NCBI RefSeq assembly: GCF_030758315.1
Contig: NZ_CP132336.1
Span: 1,674,001 to 1,738,000 of the forward strand
Source of the DNA: Pararhizobium sp. IMCC3301
GTDB lineage: Bacteria > Pseudomonadota > Alphaproteobacteria > Rhizobiales > GCA-2746425
DNA length: 64,000 nucleotides
Reading direction: 5' to 3'
In this document: in pieces, positions 36,406 to 44,896 of the stretch
Layout of the letters: each line of letters opens with the position of its first letter
How positions within the stretch are numbered: position 1 is the stretch's first letter
The notes under the pieces: model-generated
The model's input: the letters and a program-made list of their open reading frames with translations, nothing else
Databases searched by the model: none
What the model was told of the DNA's origin: nothing
Program-made: the position numbers and the translations under genes

Positions 36406-37165
36406 TGGAGACTTCCTTCCATGACAACAGTCTATTTTCGGCCCACATCAATGCGAAATGAAGCAAAATACCGAGCGTAACAGTCAGGACGACGGCAGCG
36501 AAAAGGAGCGGTGTCTGATATGTCGCAGATGCATATGTCATGAGGTATCCAAGACCCCATTGGCCCGACATCCACTCTCCCAGCACCGCTCCGACCAACG
36601 CTTGAACAGCACCAATGCGCATACCAATAAAGATCGCGGGAAGAGCTGACGGCAATTCCACATGCAGAAATCGGGCCTTTGCACTGAGGTCCAGCAATTT
36701 CGACAGATCGTGCAAGCGATAGTCTATTGCTTTAAAGCCTGCCACCGCGCTGACAAACACCGGAAAGAATACAAGTGAGAAAACCAGTACGACTTTTGAA
36801 AGCACGCCAAACCCAAACCAGACCACAAACAGCGGCGCGAGTGCTATCTTCGGTGCTGTTTGCATGATCACCATCGGACCATCCAGCCAGAAAGCCAGGC
36901 TGGGGACGCGACTCCAGAGATAAGCAACCGCCACACCAGCCAGTGTGCCCGTCACCAGTCCCAAAAGAAGATTTTGTAGAGTAAACCCGAGATGTACCCA
37001 CAGAGCGCCCGACAACACGAGCTCGAGAATTGCTAAAAATGTATCCGCTGGTGAGGGAAGAAGATAGATCGGCATCTGCAGCGGCCCGCTTGCCAGCCAC
37101 CAAAAAAAAAGCAACCCCAGAATTGAAATTGAATAGTCACGGAAATTGCGCAAACTTTGGTTCAA
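36398..37165 (-). CDS. ABC transporter permease (SsuC/TauC/ThiX-like)
   Basis: A 255-residue permease of the same family as the one at 33862-34602, with six helices and the EAA loop LPSALPAIFIGMRIGAVQALVGAVLGE. It overlaps the ATPase gene by 4 bases and the phosphorylase gene by 8. It probably pairs with the other permease, since both stay conserved and each keeps a complete EAA loop. Confidence 0.9.
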   Translation of the reverse strand: MNQSLRNFRDYSISILGLLFFWWLASGPLQMPIYLLPSPADTFLAILELVLSGALWVHLGFTLQNLLLGLVTGTLAGVAVAYLWSRVPSLAFWLDGPMVIMQTAPKIALAPLFVVWFGFGVLSKVVLVFSLVFFPVFVSAVAGFKAIDYRLHDLSKLLDLSAKARFLHVELPSALPAIFIGMRIGAVQALVGAVLGEWMSGQWGLGYLMTYASATYQTPLLFAAVVLTVTLGILLHFALMWAENRLLSWKEVSND

Positions 37166-37917
37166 AGTTCTGGCTCCGGTCTGTTCCGAAGATCAGAACG
37201 AAGTTGTGCAACAAGAGAGTGGTATGCAGGATCAAGCTTTGCAGAGGCATCTCGCGTTTGCGCCAGGTCGACATCATAAACTTGCAGGATTTTTCCGGGA
37301 CGGGAACTGAATACCACGACACGATTGCTCAGATACGCCGCCTCATCGACGCTGTGGGTGACCAGAAGAATGGTCGTGCCGGTTTCTTCCCAAATTCGAA
37401 GAAGCTCATCGTTCAGAATGTCACGTGTCAGAAGGTCAACAGCTGAAAACGGCTCATCCATCAAGAGAATTGCCGGTTTGTCGACAAGCGCTCGTGCAAT
37501 TGCGACCCGTTGTTTCATTCCTCCGGACAATGTTCGCGGCAATGAACGCTCAAACCCGCTCAGTCCAACCATGTCGCAAAGCTCTGCGGCCCGATGGTCT
37601 GCGGCGGCGCGATCGGTATTTTTCATATCAAGCGGAAAGCGGATATTTTCTATGGTCGATTTCCAGGGCAGCAAAACCGGCTCCTGGAATACAAATCCAA
37701 CCAATCCATTCTCGGTCGAATTTTCAAAAGTGATGTCTCCGGAAGTCGGTGTATCAAGGCCTGCAATTAATCTGAGTAGCGTTGATTTACCGCAACCTGA
37801 AGGCCCGACAATCGATACAAATTCGCCGCGTTTAACTTCGAGCGAAATCGGGCTGAGCGCTTCGACCGGGCCATTTTCAGTATTGAAGATCTTGGTCGCA
37901 TCAGAAATTTTGATCAT
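37162..37917 (-). CDS. ABC transporter ATP-binding protein (SsuB/TauB-like)
   Basis: A 251-residue ATPase: Walker A GPSGCGKST (residues 39-47), Q-loop GFVFQEPVLLPWKSTIENI, signature LSGGMKQRVAIARAL, Walker B ILLMDEPFSAVD and switch VTHSVDEAAYL. It is the first gene of the five-gene importer operon, so the promoter should lie in the AT-rich gap upstream. It energises the two permeases downstream. Confidence 0.93.
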   Translation of the reverse strand: MIKISDATKIFNTENGPVEALSPISLEVKRGEFVSIVGPSGCGKSTLLRLIAGLDTPTSGDITFENSTENGLVGFVFQEPVLLPWKSTIENIRFPLDMKNTDRAAADHRAAELCDMVGLSGFERSLPRTLSGGMKQRVAIARALVDKPAILLMDEPFSAVDLLTRDILNDELLRIWEETGTTILLVTHSVDEAAYLSNRVVVFSSRPGKILQVYDVDLAQTRDASAKLDPAYHSLVAQLRSDLRNRPEPEL

Positions 37918-38437
37918 GATGCAGTGTTAAAGGAATGCAAGTTGATGCTGCAGATCGGTACGGATTGCGAGCAAAGCGGCCCAACCGGGTTGGTAAAAAA
38001 GATTGGTGAATGTTCACGCTGGTTTTTCATGTGCTCAACCGTTACAGGACATAAAATATTTGTAATGACAGAACTGACTCTAATCAAGAAAATTCTCACA
38101 TATGAGATTTTTCTTCTATATTATACATTTCGGCTTACAAAACCCAAGTAGCTGAATGGTCTCTAATTTGTGATTTTTGGATTGAATCCAATCTTGGTGG
38201 GGCATGGGATTTTCTCTGAAATCCCAATTTTCTCGTTCGTTCGCTCATTTTCTAGTCAATTTTGGCGTCGGCATAAACGATCTGTCGCTCATCAACGTAT
38301 TTCATGATCACATTGAAGCATTTGACGACCCAGATCAGCCCGCCTGTGTCCTTCGCCAACTTGCCCGATGCGCCCCATTACCTGCCTCGCGAGAGGAACC
38401 GGTCTGGGTCATCAAATGGTCAAGGGAACAAAACGCC
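37918..38437. other. 520-bp AT-rich intergenic region with two small palindromes
   Basis: No supportable gene. It should hold the promoter of the minus-strand ABC operon. TTGGATT-G-AATCCAA (38178-38192) is a perfect 15-bp palindrome. TGGGATTT, a 6-base loop and AAATCCCA (38206-38227) form an 8-bp stem. No TPP or other riboswitch consensus was seen on the minus strand. The right-hand end runs into the convergent side of the NfeD gene. Confidence 0.5.
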
Positions 38438-38917
38438 TCAGTTGCCTGCCTCCGCTACCGGAACCACGATCAGCGTAGCACCATCGGAGCCGTTGATCTC
38501 GATCCGGGTTCCTGCGGCCAGATCAGGCCCCTGAACACGCCATAAAGTATCGCCGATCCGGATCCGGCCTTCGCCATCTGCAATCGGTTCCAACAGGGTG
38601 AACCGGCGGCCGATCAGGGCCAGCCCGCGTTCGTTGAGATGAGGCCGGTCAGACTGGGTGCGCTCGGCGGAAAACCAGCGCCGACCCAGCAGCAGCAATA
38701 TAAGTGCCAGAACTGCAAAGCCGATCCAGGCCGCCTGCCACGACAGATCAACGGCAAAGGACACCAGACCGACAATCACGGCCGCAAGCCCGAGCCAGAC
38801 GAGAAAACTGCCCGGTATTGCAAGTTCCAGCGCCAGCAGGACAATGCCGCCGATCAGCCAGGCCCATGGCCCGAGCTCTTCTGCGAGCGTCAGAATGTAG
38901 GAGCTGCCTTCTTCCAT
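38438..38917 (-). CDS. NfeD-like membrane protein
   Basis: A 159-residue short NfeD: three to four membrane helices in residues 10-85 (WAWLIGGIVLLALELAIPGSFLVWLGLAAVIVGL and the following stretch) and a C-terminal OB-fold (GRRFTLLEPIADGEGRIRIGDTLWRVQG). Short NfeDs are encoded with stomatin/SPFH proteins and are thought to shape or anchor their membrane complex. The stomatin gene lies 12 bases upstream on the same strand, the usual pairing. Confidence 0.92.
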   Translation of the reverse strand: MEEGSSYILTLAEELGPWAWLIGGIVLLALELAIPGSFLVWLGLAAVIVGLVSFAVDLSWQAAWIGFAVLALILLLLGRRWFSAERTQSDRPHLNERGLALIGRRFTLLEPIADGEGRIRIGDTLWRVQGPDLAAGTRIEINGSDGATLIVVPVAEAGN

Positions 38918-38929
38918 CAGGAGCGCTCC

Positions 38930-39892
38930 TCAGCGGCCGGTATCAGGCAGACGGGAGCCGCCTTTGCGGGCAGTGCTGCCCTCGCCGAACGCTTCACGGG
39001 CAATTTCTGCAACGCCGCTGATTGATCCGATCACGGAAGCGGCTTCCAGCGGCATCATCAGCACTTTCTGGTTGGGCGCGCTGGCAATCGCCTGCAGCGC
39101 GTCGACATATTTCTCGGCAACAAAATAGTTGATCGCCTGAATGTCGCCATTTGCAATGGCTTCCGACATAACCGACGTTGCCTTGGCTTCTGCTTCGGCC
39201 TCGCGCTCACGCGCTTCTGCATCCCTGAATGCTGCCTCGCGGCGGCCCTCGGCCTGCAGAATCTGCGATTGTTTTTCACCCTCGGCGCGCAGGATTGCCG
39301 ATTGTCGCAGACCCTCCGCTTCCAGGATGGAGGCGCGCTTTTCGCGCTCCGCTTTCATCTGCCGTCCCATCGCCTCGACCAGATCGCGCGGCGGATTGAT
39401 GTCCTTGATTTCAATACGGGTAATTTTCAGACCCCATGGCGACACAGCCTGATCGACCACCGACAATAGCCGTGCATTGATCTCATCGCGATTGGACAGC
39501 AGCTGATCCAGATCCATTGATCCCATCACCGTTCTGATATTCGTCATGGTCAGGTTGAGTACCGCATTTTCCAGCCCCGAAACTTCATAGGCGGCCTGGG
39601 CGGCATCCAGTACCTGATAGAACGTCACCCCGTCGGCAGTGATGCTTGCATTGTCTTTGGTGATGACTTCCTGGGAAGGCACGTCCAGCACCTGTTCCAT
39701 CATGTTCATCCGCGCCCCGATACGGTCGATGAAGGGCAGCAGAATATTCAGGCCCGGCTTCATGCTCCTGGTATAGCGGCCGAACCGTTCCACCGTGTAA
39801 TTGAAACCCTGGGGAACCTGCTTGAGCGTAAAAAACAGCAGGACGATCAGCAGAATGACGAGCGCCAGAACGAACAGATCAAAACCGAACAT
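38930..39892 (-). CDS. SPFH/stomatin-like membrane protein (QmcA-type)
   Basis: A 320-residue protein with an N-terminal membrane helix (residues 3-25), an SPFH domain ([24 protein letters not shown] onwards) and a long Glu/Ala/Arg coiled coil (about 175-245, with repeated ILEAEGLRQ-type segments). It matches QmcA/HflK-like stomatins that scaffold membrane proteases. Together with NfeD it forms a membrane-quality pair. The C-terminus ends soon after an Ala-rich [11 protein letters not shown] tail. Confidence 0.93.
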   Translation of the reverse strand: MFGFDLFVLALVILLIVLLFFTLKQVPQGFNYTVERFGRYTRSMKPGLNILLPFIDRIGARMNMMEQVLDVPSQEVITKDNASITADGVTFYQVLDAAQAAYEVSGLENAVLNLTMTNIRTVMGSMDLDQLLSNRDEINARLLSVVDQAVSPWGLKITRIEIKDINPPRDLVEAMGRQMKAEREKRASILEAEGLRQSAILRAEGEKQSQILQAEGRREAAFRDAEAREREAEAEAKATSVMSEAIANGDIQAINYFVAEKYVDALQAIASAPNQKVLMMPLEAASVIGSISGVAEIAREAFGEGSTARKGGSRLPDTGR

Positions 39893-40051
39893 GAAAAAAT
39901 CCCGAATAAAAGCCAGACCGGACCGACCGGCCTGTTGCCGCGCATCGCAGCCTTAGCCATAACATGGGCATAAAACCGCCAATGTGCAATCCTGACCGCT
40001 GATCCGGCGTCTCAGGAACGCACATCCCGAGGTGGTCCCTCAGGCCTCGCT

Positions 40052-41149
40052 TCAGACCCAGCCTGACAGCTCGCGTCGCACCATTGTCTCGATCACCGCC
40101 ATGCCTTCAGGCGTATCGTTGAGGCATGGAATGTGGGCAAAGTGTTCGCCGCCATGATGTTTGAAAATCTCCCCCGCCTCCCCGGCAATTTCCTCAAGGG
40201 TTTCCAGACAGTCGGAGACAAATCCCGGATTGAAGACCGCGAGCTTGCGGACCCCGTCCTTGGCCAGTTGCTCCACAGTCTTGTCGGTATAAGGCTGAAG
40301 CCATTCCTCAGGTCCGAAACGGGACTGAAAACAGGTCATGAACCGGCCTTTTTCCCAACCCAGCCGCTGCTCCAGCAGCCGGGAGGTTTTCATACAGTGG
40401 CAGTGATAGGGATCGCCTTTCCTGAAATAGCTTTGCGGAATGCCATGATAGGAGGCGATGACTTTTTCAGGCTCAAAATCCAGCTTGCCAAGGCTGGCCT
40501 CGATACTCGCCGCCAGCGCATCGATATAGGCCGGATCATCATGATAGGGCGGCACCGTGCGCAACGCCGGCTGCCAGCGCATCTGCATCAGCGCTTCAAA
40601 GGTTTTATCGTTGACCGTGGCTGTCGTGGCGGCGGCATATTGCGGGTAAAGCGGAAACACCAGAATCCGCTCGCAGCCCGCCGCCTGCAGGGCCTCGATC
40701 CGTTCCTTGATGGGTGGTTTGCCGTAGCGCATCGCCCAGTCCACGACCACGGTTTCATGATCCGCCAGCAGCTCGGCCAGCTTGTCGCCCTGGCTGCGGG
40801 TATAGGTGCGCAACGGCGATTCATTCAGCTCATTGTTCCAGATTTGCGCATAGGCAGCACCGCTCTTTTTGGGGCGGGTGTTCAGCACGATACCATAAAG
40901 GATCGGGTACCACAGCGCGCGCGGCCATTCGATCACCCGCTTGTCGGAGAGGAATTCCTTCAGATAGCGCCGCATCGGTTTCCTGTCGGTGCCATCCGGC
41001 GTGCCCAGATTGACCAGCAGCACACCGATCCTGCCGGCCTTCACCGGGGGATGATCAGCCGGCAGATGAATTTGTTTCATCGTTTCGAAGCGCTGGTCAG
41101 CGTCGTTTGCACCTGTCGGATCGGATTTTTGCACGCTCTGTTTCGGCAT
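40052..41149 (-). CDS. hemH: ferrochelatase
   Basis: Inserts ferrous iron into protoporphyrin IX, the last step of heme synthesis. From the ATG at 41149 it has 365 residues; a GTG 12 bases upstream is an alternative. Conserved segments are IGVLLVNLGTPDG, RYLKEFLSDKRVIEW, VDWAMRYGKPPI, the active-site region SYHGIPQSYFRKGDPYHCHCMKT and the C-terminal SRFGPEEWLQPYTDKT. Heme demand fits the nearby cbb3 oxidase genes, but there is no shared operon. Confidence 0.96.
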   Translation of the reverse strand: MPKQSVQKSDPTGANDADQRFETMKQIHLPADHPPVKAGRIGVLLVNLGTPDGTDRKPMRRYLKEFLSDKRVIEWPRALWYPILYGIVLNTRPKKSGAAYAQIWNNELNESPLRTYTRSQGDKLAELLADHETVVVDWAMRYGKPPIKERIEALQAAGCERILVFPLYPQYAAATTATVNDKTFEALMQMRWQPALRTVPPYHDDPAYIDALAASIEASLGKLDFEPEKVIASYHGIPQSYFRKGDPYHCHCMKTSRLLEQRLGWEKGRFMTCFQSRFGPEEWLQPYTDKTVEQLAKDGVRKLAVFNPGFVSDCLETLEEIAGEAGEIFKHHGGEHFAHIPCLNDTPEGMAVIETMVRRELSGWV

Positions 41150-41186
41150 CAACACTTTCACCCATTTATCTGCACAGATTCATAGT

Positions 41187-41220
41187 CCGCATGCAGTTGC
41201 TGGCCAGCAACTGCATGCGG
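41187..41220. repeat. 34-bp perfect palindrome between the metallopeptidase and hemH genes
   Basis: Two 17-base arms with no spacer, beginning CCGCATGCAGTTGC and meeting at TGGCCA (centre 41203/41204). No T run follows on either strand, so it is not a standard intrinsic terminator. It lies 38 bases before the hemH ATG and 57 bases after the minus-strand peptidase stop. It may be an operator, a rho-dependent hairpin or a repeat-family member. Confidence 0.75.
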
Positions 41221-41276
41221 CAACACTGCATTAGCTAGAGCGTTTTTATAATTAATCCAAGACGGCACCGGAATTT

Positions 41277-41963
41277 CTATCGCAACAGCCGCAAAAGCGT
41301 CCACAGATTGAAGACACCGGCCAGCGAGTGCGCCACATACGTCAGCGAGGCGGCTCGCAGCACCGACCGGGTTGCCGGCAGATCTGAAGGTTGCAGATAA
41401 CCGCCTCCGGCCAGAATCGGAAGGGCTTTGCCGAAACTCGCATCGAACTCCACCGGCAGGGTCACAAGATGCACCAGCAATTGAAACACCAGAGCGAGAA
41501 TTCCGAGCAGAAGGAAAATCAGGCTCATGCCCGGTGCCCGCAGGAGCAGACTGAGCATTGGCCCGACCAGCAACAGTACACCGGCAATTTTACTGATCGG
41601 CTGGATCGATCTGGCCAGCGCCATACGAAGATGGAACAGTTTCTCGTTGCGGGCATGCTGCAGTGCATGCCCCACTTCATGGGCTGCCACAGCCACGGCG
41701 GAAACCGACTTGCCCCGGTAAAACGAGCGGCTGAGATGCACCGTGCGGCTTTGCGGATCATAATGATCGGCGCCATCGTCGATCGGCTCCACCCCCACAC
41801 CGGTCAGTCCGGCCCGGCTGATCAGATGCAGCGCAAGTTCGCCGCCGGTTCCGGGAAAATCCGGTCGCGGCCGGGCATGTTTTTTCAATTGCCGCTTCAC
41901 CCAGAATGACGGGGCAAAGATCACGACAAGAAACACAACGGCAATGATGAGAAAAATCGGCAT
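41277..41963 (-). CDS. zinc metallopeptidase (YugP family)
   Basis: A 228-residue membrane metallopeptidase of the neutral zinc peptidase group (PF04298). It has an N-terminal helix (MPIFLIIAVVFLVVIFAPSF), the zinc motif AAHEVGHALQH (HExxH), and several C-terminal helices (LLVGPMLSLLLRA, SLIFLLLGILALVFQLLVHL). The start at 41963 gives the family length; the frame extends 50 codons upstream without a recognisable domain. Substrates are unknown for the family. Confidence 0.85.
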   Translation of the reverse strand: MPIFLIIAVVFLVVIFAPSFWVKRQLKKHARPRPDFPGTGGELALHLISRAGLTGVGVEPIDDGADHYDPQSRTVHLSRSFYRGKSVSAVAVAAHEVGHALQHARNEKLFHLRMALARSIQPISKIAGVLLLVGPMLSLLLRAPGMSLIFLLLGILALVFQLLVHLVTLPVEFDASFGKALPILAGGGYLQPSDLPATRSVLRAASLTYVAHSLAGVFNLWTLLRLLR

Positions 41964-42167
41964 GGCACTGATGTCGGTCGGCTTTGCTGCTCTGTCAATT
42001 GCACAGGCAGTAAAAAGCGCCGCTGATGTCAGCGCGGCGGCACTTTTGCAAGTATCATCTGCCCGGAACAGACTACCTGGCGGCGCCTGGGCCGGCGATG
42101 AGCCGGTCATCATGCAAAACCATGAGAAATGATAGCAGGAACGCAGTGCGGCGGGTGAGCGCCGGAC

Positions 42168-42464
42168 TCACTCGCCTCCCCGATTGGATCGCCGAGCGTC
42201 CAGCAGGGCGCTGCCGGCATAGTGAATCTGCGCGGGTTCAATCAGGTTTCCTTCTGCGTCGACCGTCAGGCGCAGCACCCGATTGCCGTAAAGAAAGTTC
42301 AGTCGGGTGCGTCCGGCATCTTCGCCTTCGCCGGTCTCGCAGCGCGACGTAATAGTGCCTGCACGCATCAGGGTGCGCAGTTTCTCTTCGCTCATATCAA
42401 AGCCCTCGGCCACCAATACAGCATCCACCGTGATCTCCGCACCGCTGATACTGATCGCGCTCAT
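42168..42464 (-). CDS. DUF6522 family small protein
   Basis: A 98-residue soluble protein resembling the DUF6522 group: MSAISISGAEITVDAVLVAEG, MRAGTITSRCETGEGEDAG and LRLTVDAEGNL. I recall this group from cbb3-oxidase and denitrification neighbourhoods; its function is not known. ATG at 42464 overlaps the stop of the 77-residue gene (ATGA); a TTG at 42479 is rejected. It ends the ten-gene nsrR-cco operon. Confidence 0.65.
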   Translation of the reverse strand: MSAISISGAEITVDAVLVAEGFDMSEEKLRTLMRAGTITSRCETGEGEDAGRTRLNFLYGNRVLRLTVDAEGNLIEPAQIHYAGSALLDARRSNRGGE

Positions 42465-42694
42465 TTGGCCTCGCGCCAATGGTCATTGGCGGCTGCGATC
42501 GTAGCGAAATGCGTAGCGACAACATGCGAGGCCGCAATCAGTGCATTGGCATCGGCTTCGTAATCCTTGCGCAGCCGGTCGCGCATATCGGCATCGGGCT
42601 GGGTCTTCTTCACGGCGATACGGGCCAGCTTGACGGCAAGGTCATAGCCCTCTGTCGGAGTTGCGGTGATGAGGCTCGGGAGCCAGTTATCCAT
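42461..42694 (-). CDS. hypothetical protein, 77 residues, in cbb3 operon
   Basis: A small soluble, mostly helical protein (MDNWLPSLITATPTEGYDLA, then DADMRDRLRKDYEADANALI and SHVVATHFATIAAANDHW). Not recognised. It is coupled by overlaps with ccoS (8 bases) and the DUF6522 gene (4 bases), the strongest evidence that it is expressed. The two C-terminal His residues are noted but no metal site can be claimed. Confidence 0.65.
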   Translation of the reverse strand: MDNWLPSLITATPTEGYDLAVKLARIAVKKTQPDADMRDRLRKDYEADANALIAASHVVATHFATIAAANDHWREAK

Positions 42695-42866
42695 CGGTTT
42701 TTTCCTTTGCTGTCAGAGTTATTGGTTGGTCAGGCGCAGTCAGGATACGCCCGGCATCACCGTCCAGATCCTCGAACTGGCGATGGCGCAGGCTCCATAA
42801 AAACGCGGCAAGTCCCAACAGGCCCATGATGATTGAAACAGGGATGAGAAACAGCACACCGCTCAT
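42687..42866 (-). CDS. ccoS: cbb3-type cytochrome oxidase assembly protein CcoS
   Basis: A 59-residue membrane protein: one hydrophobic helix (VLFLIPVSIIMGLLGLAAFLW) followed by the CcoS signature SLRHRQFEDLDGDAGRIL. CcoS is needed for metal cofactor insertion in cbb3 oxidase in studied bacteria. The ATG at 42866 overlaps the DUF2189 stop (4 bases); the usual partners ccoG, ccoH and ccoI are not in this window, so they must lie elsewhere. Confidence 0.93.
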   Translation of the reverse strand: MSGVLFLIPVSIIMGLLGLAAFLWSLRHRQFEDLDGDAGRILTAPDQPITLTAKEKTDG

Positions 42867-43702
42867 TTTGTCCGCCCCGGATATGCTTCCTTCAAATGAT
42901 CTGCTTCCTTCACATCCGGGCGCAGCGCCTGCCAGGCATGCCAGGTGCCATGTCCCAGAAGCGGGAATATTACGATCAGGCCAAGAAGACCTGTGAGAAC
43001 CGCCAGCGAGAAGCCTGCAACAACAATGGCCCCCCAGGGTAGAACCGCCCGCAGGTTTTGTGTGGTGAGCGCGAAGCTGGTGCCGAGCGCCGTCAGGGCG
43101 TCGGTGCGTTGCGACAGCAGCATCGGGATTGAGAACAGGCTGATCGCCATCGCGAAGGCGGCGAAGAGCCCCCCGACCGCCGAGCCTGTTACTATCAGCG
43201 CCCAGCCGCGCGGCGTGGTCAACAGTTGGGCAAGGATATGGTCGAAGCCGGGAAACGGCAGGAGCCCGAAAAACAGCGCATAAAGCAGGTCTGCCGCCCG
43301 CAGCCAGAGCACGACCAGAAGACACAGGAGCAGTCCGGCGAACAGGACTTGCGCACCAGAGGCAGGGCGCACGAGAATCATGTCCGATAGCCGCACCGCC
43401 TCGCCGGCAGCAAGGCGCCGGCTTTTCTGATAAAGTCCTATGGCAAAGAAAGGGCCCACCACCAGAAATCCCGAGAGCGCTGGAAAGATCAGCCCTGGCA
43501 ACCCGGCAGCCACCATTGCCAAAATGACCAGCACCGAGATGACGAGAACTGTCAGTCCATAGACAACACTCGATACCGGATCGCGACGAATGTCGCGCCA
43601 CCCGGCGGCGAGCCATCCAAGCGCCGCATTGGCGGGCAGATGGCGCGCAAAGGAACTGGCCGGGCGGAGCGGGGATTCAACGGCGGGAAGCGGTTCAAGC
43701 AT
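42863..43702 (-). CDS. DUF2189 family membrane protein
   Basis: A 279-residue protein with about six helices, of the DUF2189 group: ALGWLAAGWRDIRRDP, VVYGLTVLVISVLVI, FLVVGPFFAIGLYQKSRRL, and C-terminal GHGTWHAWQALRP. Start ATG at 43702 follows GAGGGGGAA; an ATG six codons upstream is rejected. The function is unknown; the group is often next to cbb3 or denitrification genes, and here it sits between the 54-residue gene and ccoS. Confidence 0.85.
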   Translation of the reverse strand: MLEPLPAVESPLRPASSFARHLPANAALGWLAAGWRDIRRDPVSSVVYGLTVLVISVLVILAMVAAGLPGLIFPALSGFLVVGPFFAIGLYQKSRRLAAGEAVRLSDMILVRPASGAQVLFAGLLLCLLVVLWLRAADLLYALFFGLLPFPGFDHILAQLLTTPRGWALIVTGSAVGGLFAAFAMAISLFSIPMLLSQRTDALTALGTSFALTTQNLRAVLPWGAIVVAGFSLAVLTGLLGLIVIFPLLGHGTWHAWQALRPDVKEADHLKEAYPGRTK

Positions 43703-43713
43703 GATTTTCCCCC

Positions 43714-43878
43714 TCAGCAACCGGGTTTTGCGGCGGACCGCGACGGTTCTTCAGATACACAGCCCGGATTCGACGAAAAAGCCAGGTCGAGGAACTGCCA
43801 GTTCGCAGCGACGACCAGCGCAATGCCCGCAGCGACGGCCAGTCCGATCGACAGTTTCGTGCACCGAACCATCTTCAT
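43714..43878 (-). CDS. 54-residue single-helix protein, in cbb3 operon
   Basis: A short frame with one hydrophobic segment (LSIGLAVAAGIALVVAAN, about residues 9-26) and a Cys-containing tail (SNPGC at 36-40, last residues KPGC). ATG overlaps the ccoP stop (ATGA) and its TGA is 11 bases before the DUF2189 start. Not recognised in any family. The Cys pair outside the helix could bind copper or form a disulfide; that is inference from the neighbours. Confidence 0.65.
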   Translation of the reverse strand: MKMVRCTKLSIGLAVAAGIALVVAANWQFLDLAFSSNPGCVSEEPSRSAAKPGC

Positions 43879-44741
43879 GGCGATTCCCCCGAAAGATCTT
43901 CCAGGTACAGCGCCAGCATCCGGATTTGTGCCTCGCTCAGACGGTCTGCCCAGGACGGCATCATACCCTGCCGCCCGTGAATGAGCGTCTTGCGGATCGC
44001 GTCGGCATCGTCACCATATAGCCAATCAGTATCGGTCAGGTTCGGAGCGCCGGTGCCCTCGACCCCGCGCGCGTCTTCGCCATGGCAGGCAGCGCAATTG
44101 TCCTGAAACAGCACCGCACCTTCGGACATATCGCCAGGTTGAACGCCATCCGAAAGGGTCAGCACATAGTCGGTCAGTGTCGCGATCTGCGGACGGGTCA
44201 ACATCTCATCACGGCCGAAAGCCGGCATCTGGGCAAAGCGGGTGTCGGGATGATTGCTGTTGATCCCAACGCGGATGGATTCCGCAATCTCCTGTGCCGA
44301 GCCGCCCCAAATCCAGATGTCATCGGCCAATCGCGGGAAACCGGGGCCGCCCGTGCCCTTTATGCCGTGGCAGGCCTGACAATTCTGCCCAAAGAGTGGC
44401 GCCGCCGTCGCCTTGGCCCGTGCCATCAACACCGGATCTGCGCGGATTGTTTCGAAGCTCTCCGTCGCCATCGCAGACATCCATCCGGACCGGTCCGCTT
44501 CGGCGCGGGCAATATCAGCGGCAACTTCGCTGCGTTGGTCAATCCCGAGAAGCCCCTTGGTATAGGTCTGTCCCAGCGGCCATGTTGGCAGCAGCACCCA
44601 CGCGATCAGCGCGTACAGATGGGTCACCACGATAAAGCCGATCACGATGCGTGGAACCGGATTGTTCAACTCTTTAATGCCGTTCCAGTCATGGCCGGTG
44701 GTGAGCTGACCGGAAATGGGATCGCGTTCCCTCACTGCCAT
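43875..44741 (-). CDS. ccoP: cbb3-type cytochrome c oxidase subunit III (diheme cytochrome c)
   Basis: A 288-residue diheme cytochrome: N-terminal cytoplasmic HDWNGIKELNNPVPR typical of CcoP, one helix (IVIGFIVVTHLYALIAWVLL), then two heme c sites CQACH and CAACH with distal MPAFG and MMPSW Met segments. It passes electrons from cytochrome c to CcoO and CcoN. It overlaps ccoQ by 10 bases and the 54-residue gene by 4. Confidence 0.97.
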   Translation of the reverse strand: MAVRERDPISGQLTTGHDWNGIKELNNPVPRIVIGFIVVTHLYALIAWVLLPTWPLGQTYTKGLLGIDQRSEVAADIARAEADRSGWMSAMATESFETIRADPVLMARAKATAAPLFGQNCQACHGIKGTGGPGFPRLADDIWIWGGSAQEIAESIRVGINSNHPDTRFAQMPAFGRDEMLTRPQIATLTDYVLTLSDGVQPGDMSEGAVLFQDNCAACHGEDARGVEGTGAPNLTDTDWLYGDDADAIRKTLIHGRQGMMPSWADRLSEAQIRMLALYLEDLSGESP

Positions 44742-44896
44742 GGCCGGTCCTCCCCGGTCAGGATAGAGCGCGCCGCATGGTCAGCCGCTTTTTTGCGTGA
44801 GGGCCGGTAGGTCTGGACCAGCACGATCAGAAAAAACACCATCAGATAGGCCAGTCCCACCGTCTTGGCGATCAGGACGAAAGTCTCGTGGCTCAT
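44732..44896 (-). CDS. ccoQ: cbb3-type oxidase subunit CcoQ
   Basis: A 54-residue membrane peptide: [20 protein letters not shown] leads into one helix with [10 protein letters not shown], followed by a basic cytoplasmic tail [14 protein letters not shown]. Its ATG overlaps the ccoO stop (ATGA) and its end overlaps ccoP. CcoQ stabilises the cbb3 complex. The place and shape fit the family although the sequence is variable. Confidence 0.92.
   Translation of the reverse strand: MSHETFVLIAKTVGLAYLMVFFLIVLVQTYRPSRKKAADHAARSILTGEDRPWQ

Noticed and set aside
37918-38437. TPP or other riboswitch upstream of the NMT1-type operon
   Set aside because: Looked for because of the THI5-like receptor; no consensus core was seen on the minus strand.
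38204-38545. 113-codon plus-strand frame in the AT-rich gap
   Set aside because: It runs into the opposite-strand NfeD gene, has odd composition and no recognisable domain.
41187-41220. Intrinsic terminator at the 34-bp palindrome
   Set aside because: No T run on either side and no loop; kept as a palindrome of unknown use.
42687-43616. 309-codon minus-strand frame containing CcoS at its end
   Set aside because: Only the last 59 codons match CcoS; the rest is the shifted frame of the DUF2189 gene.
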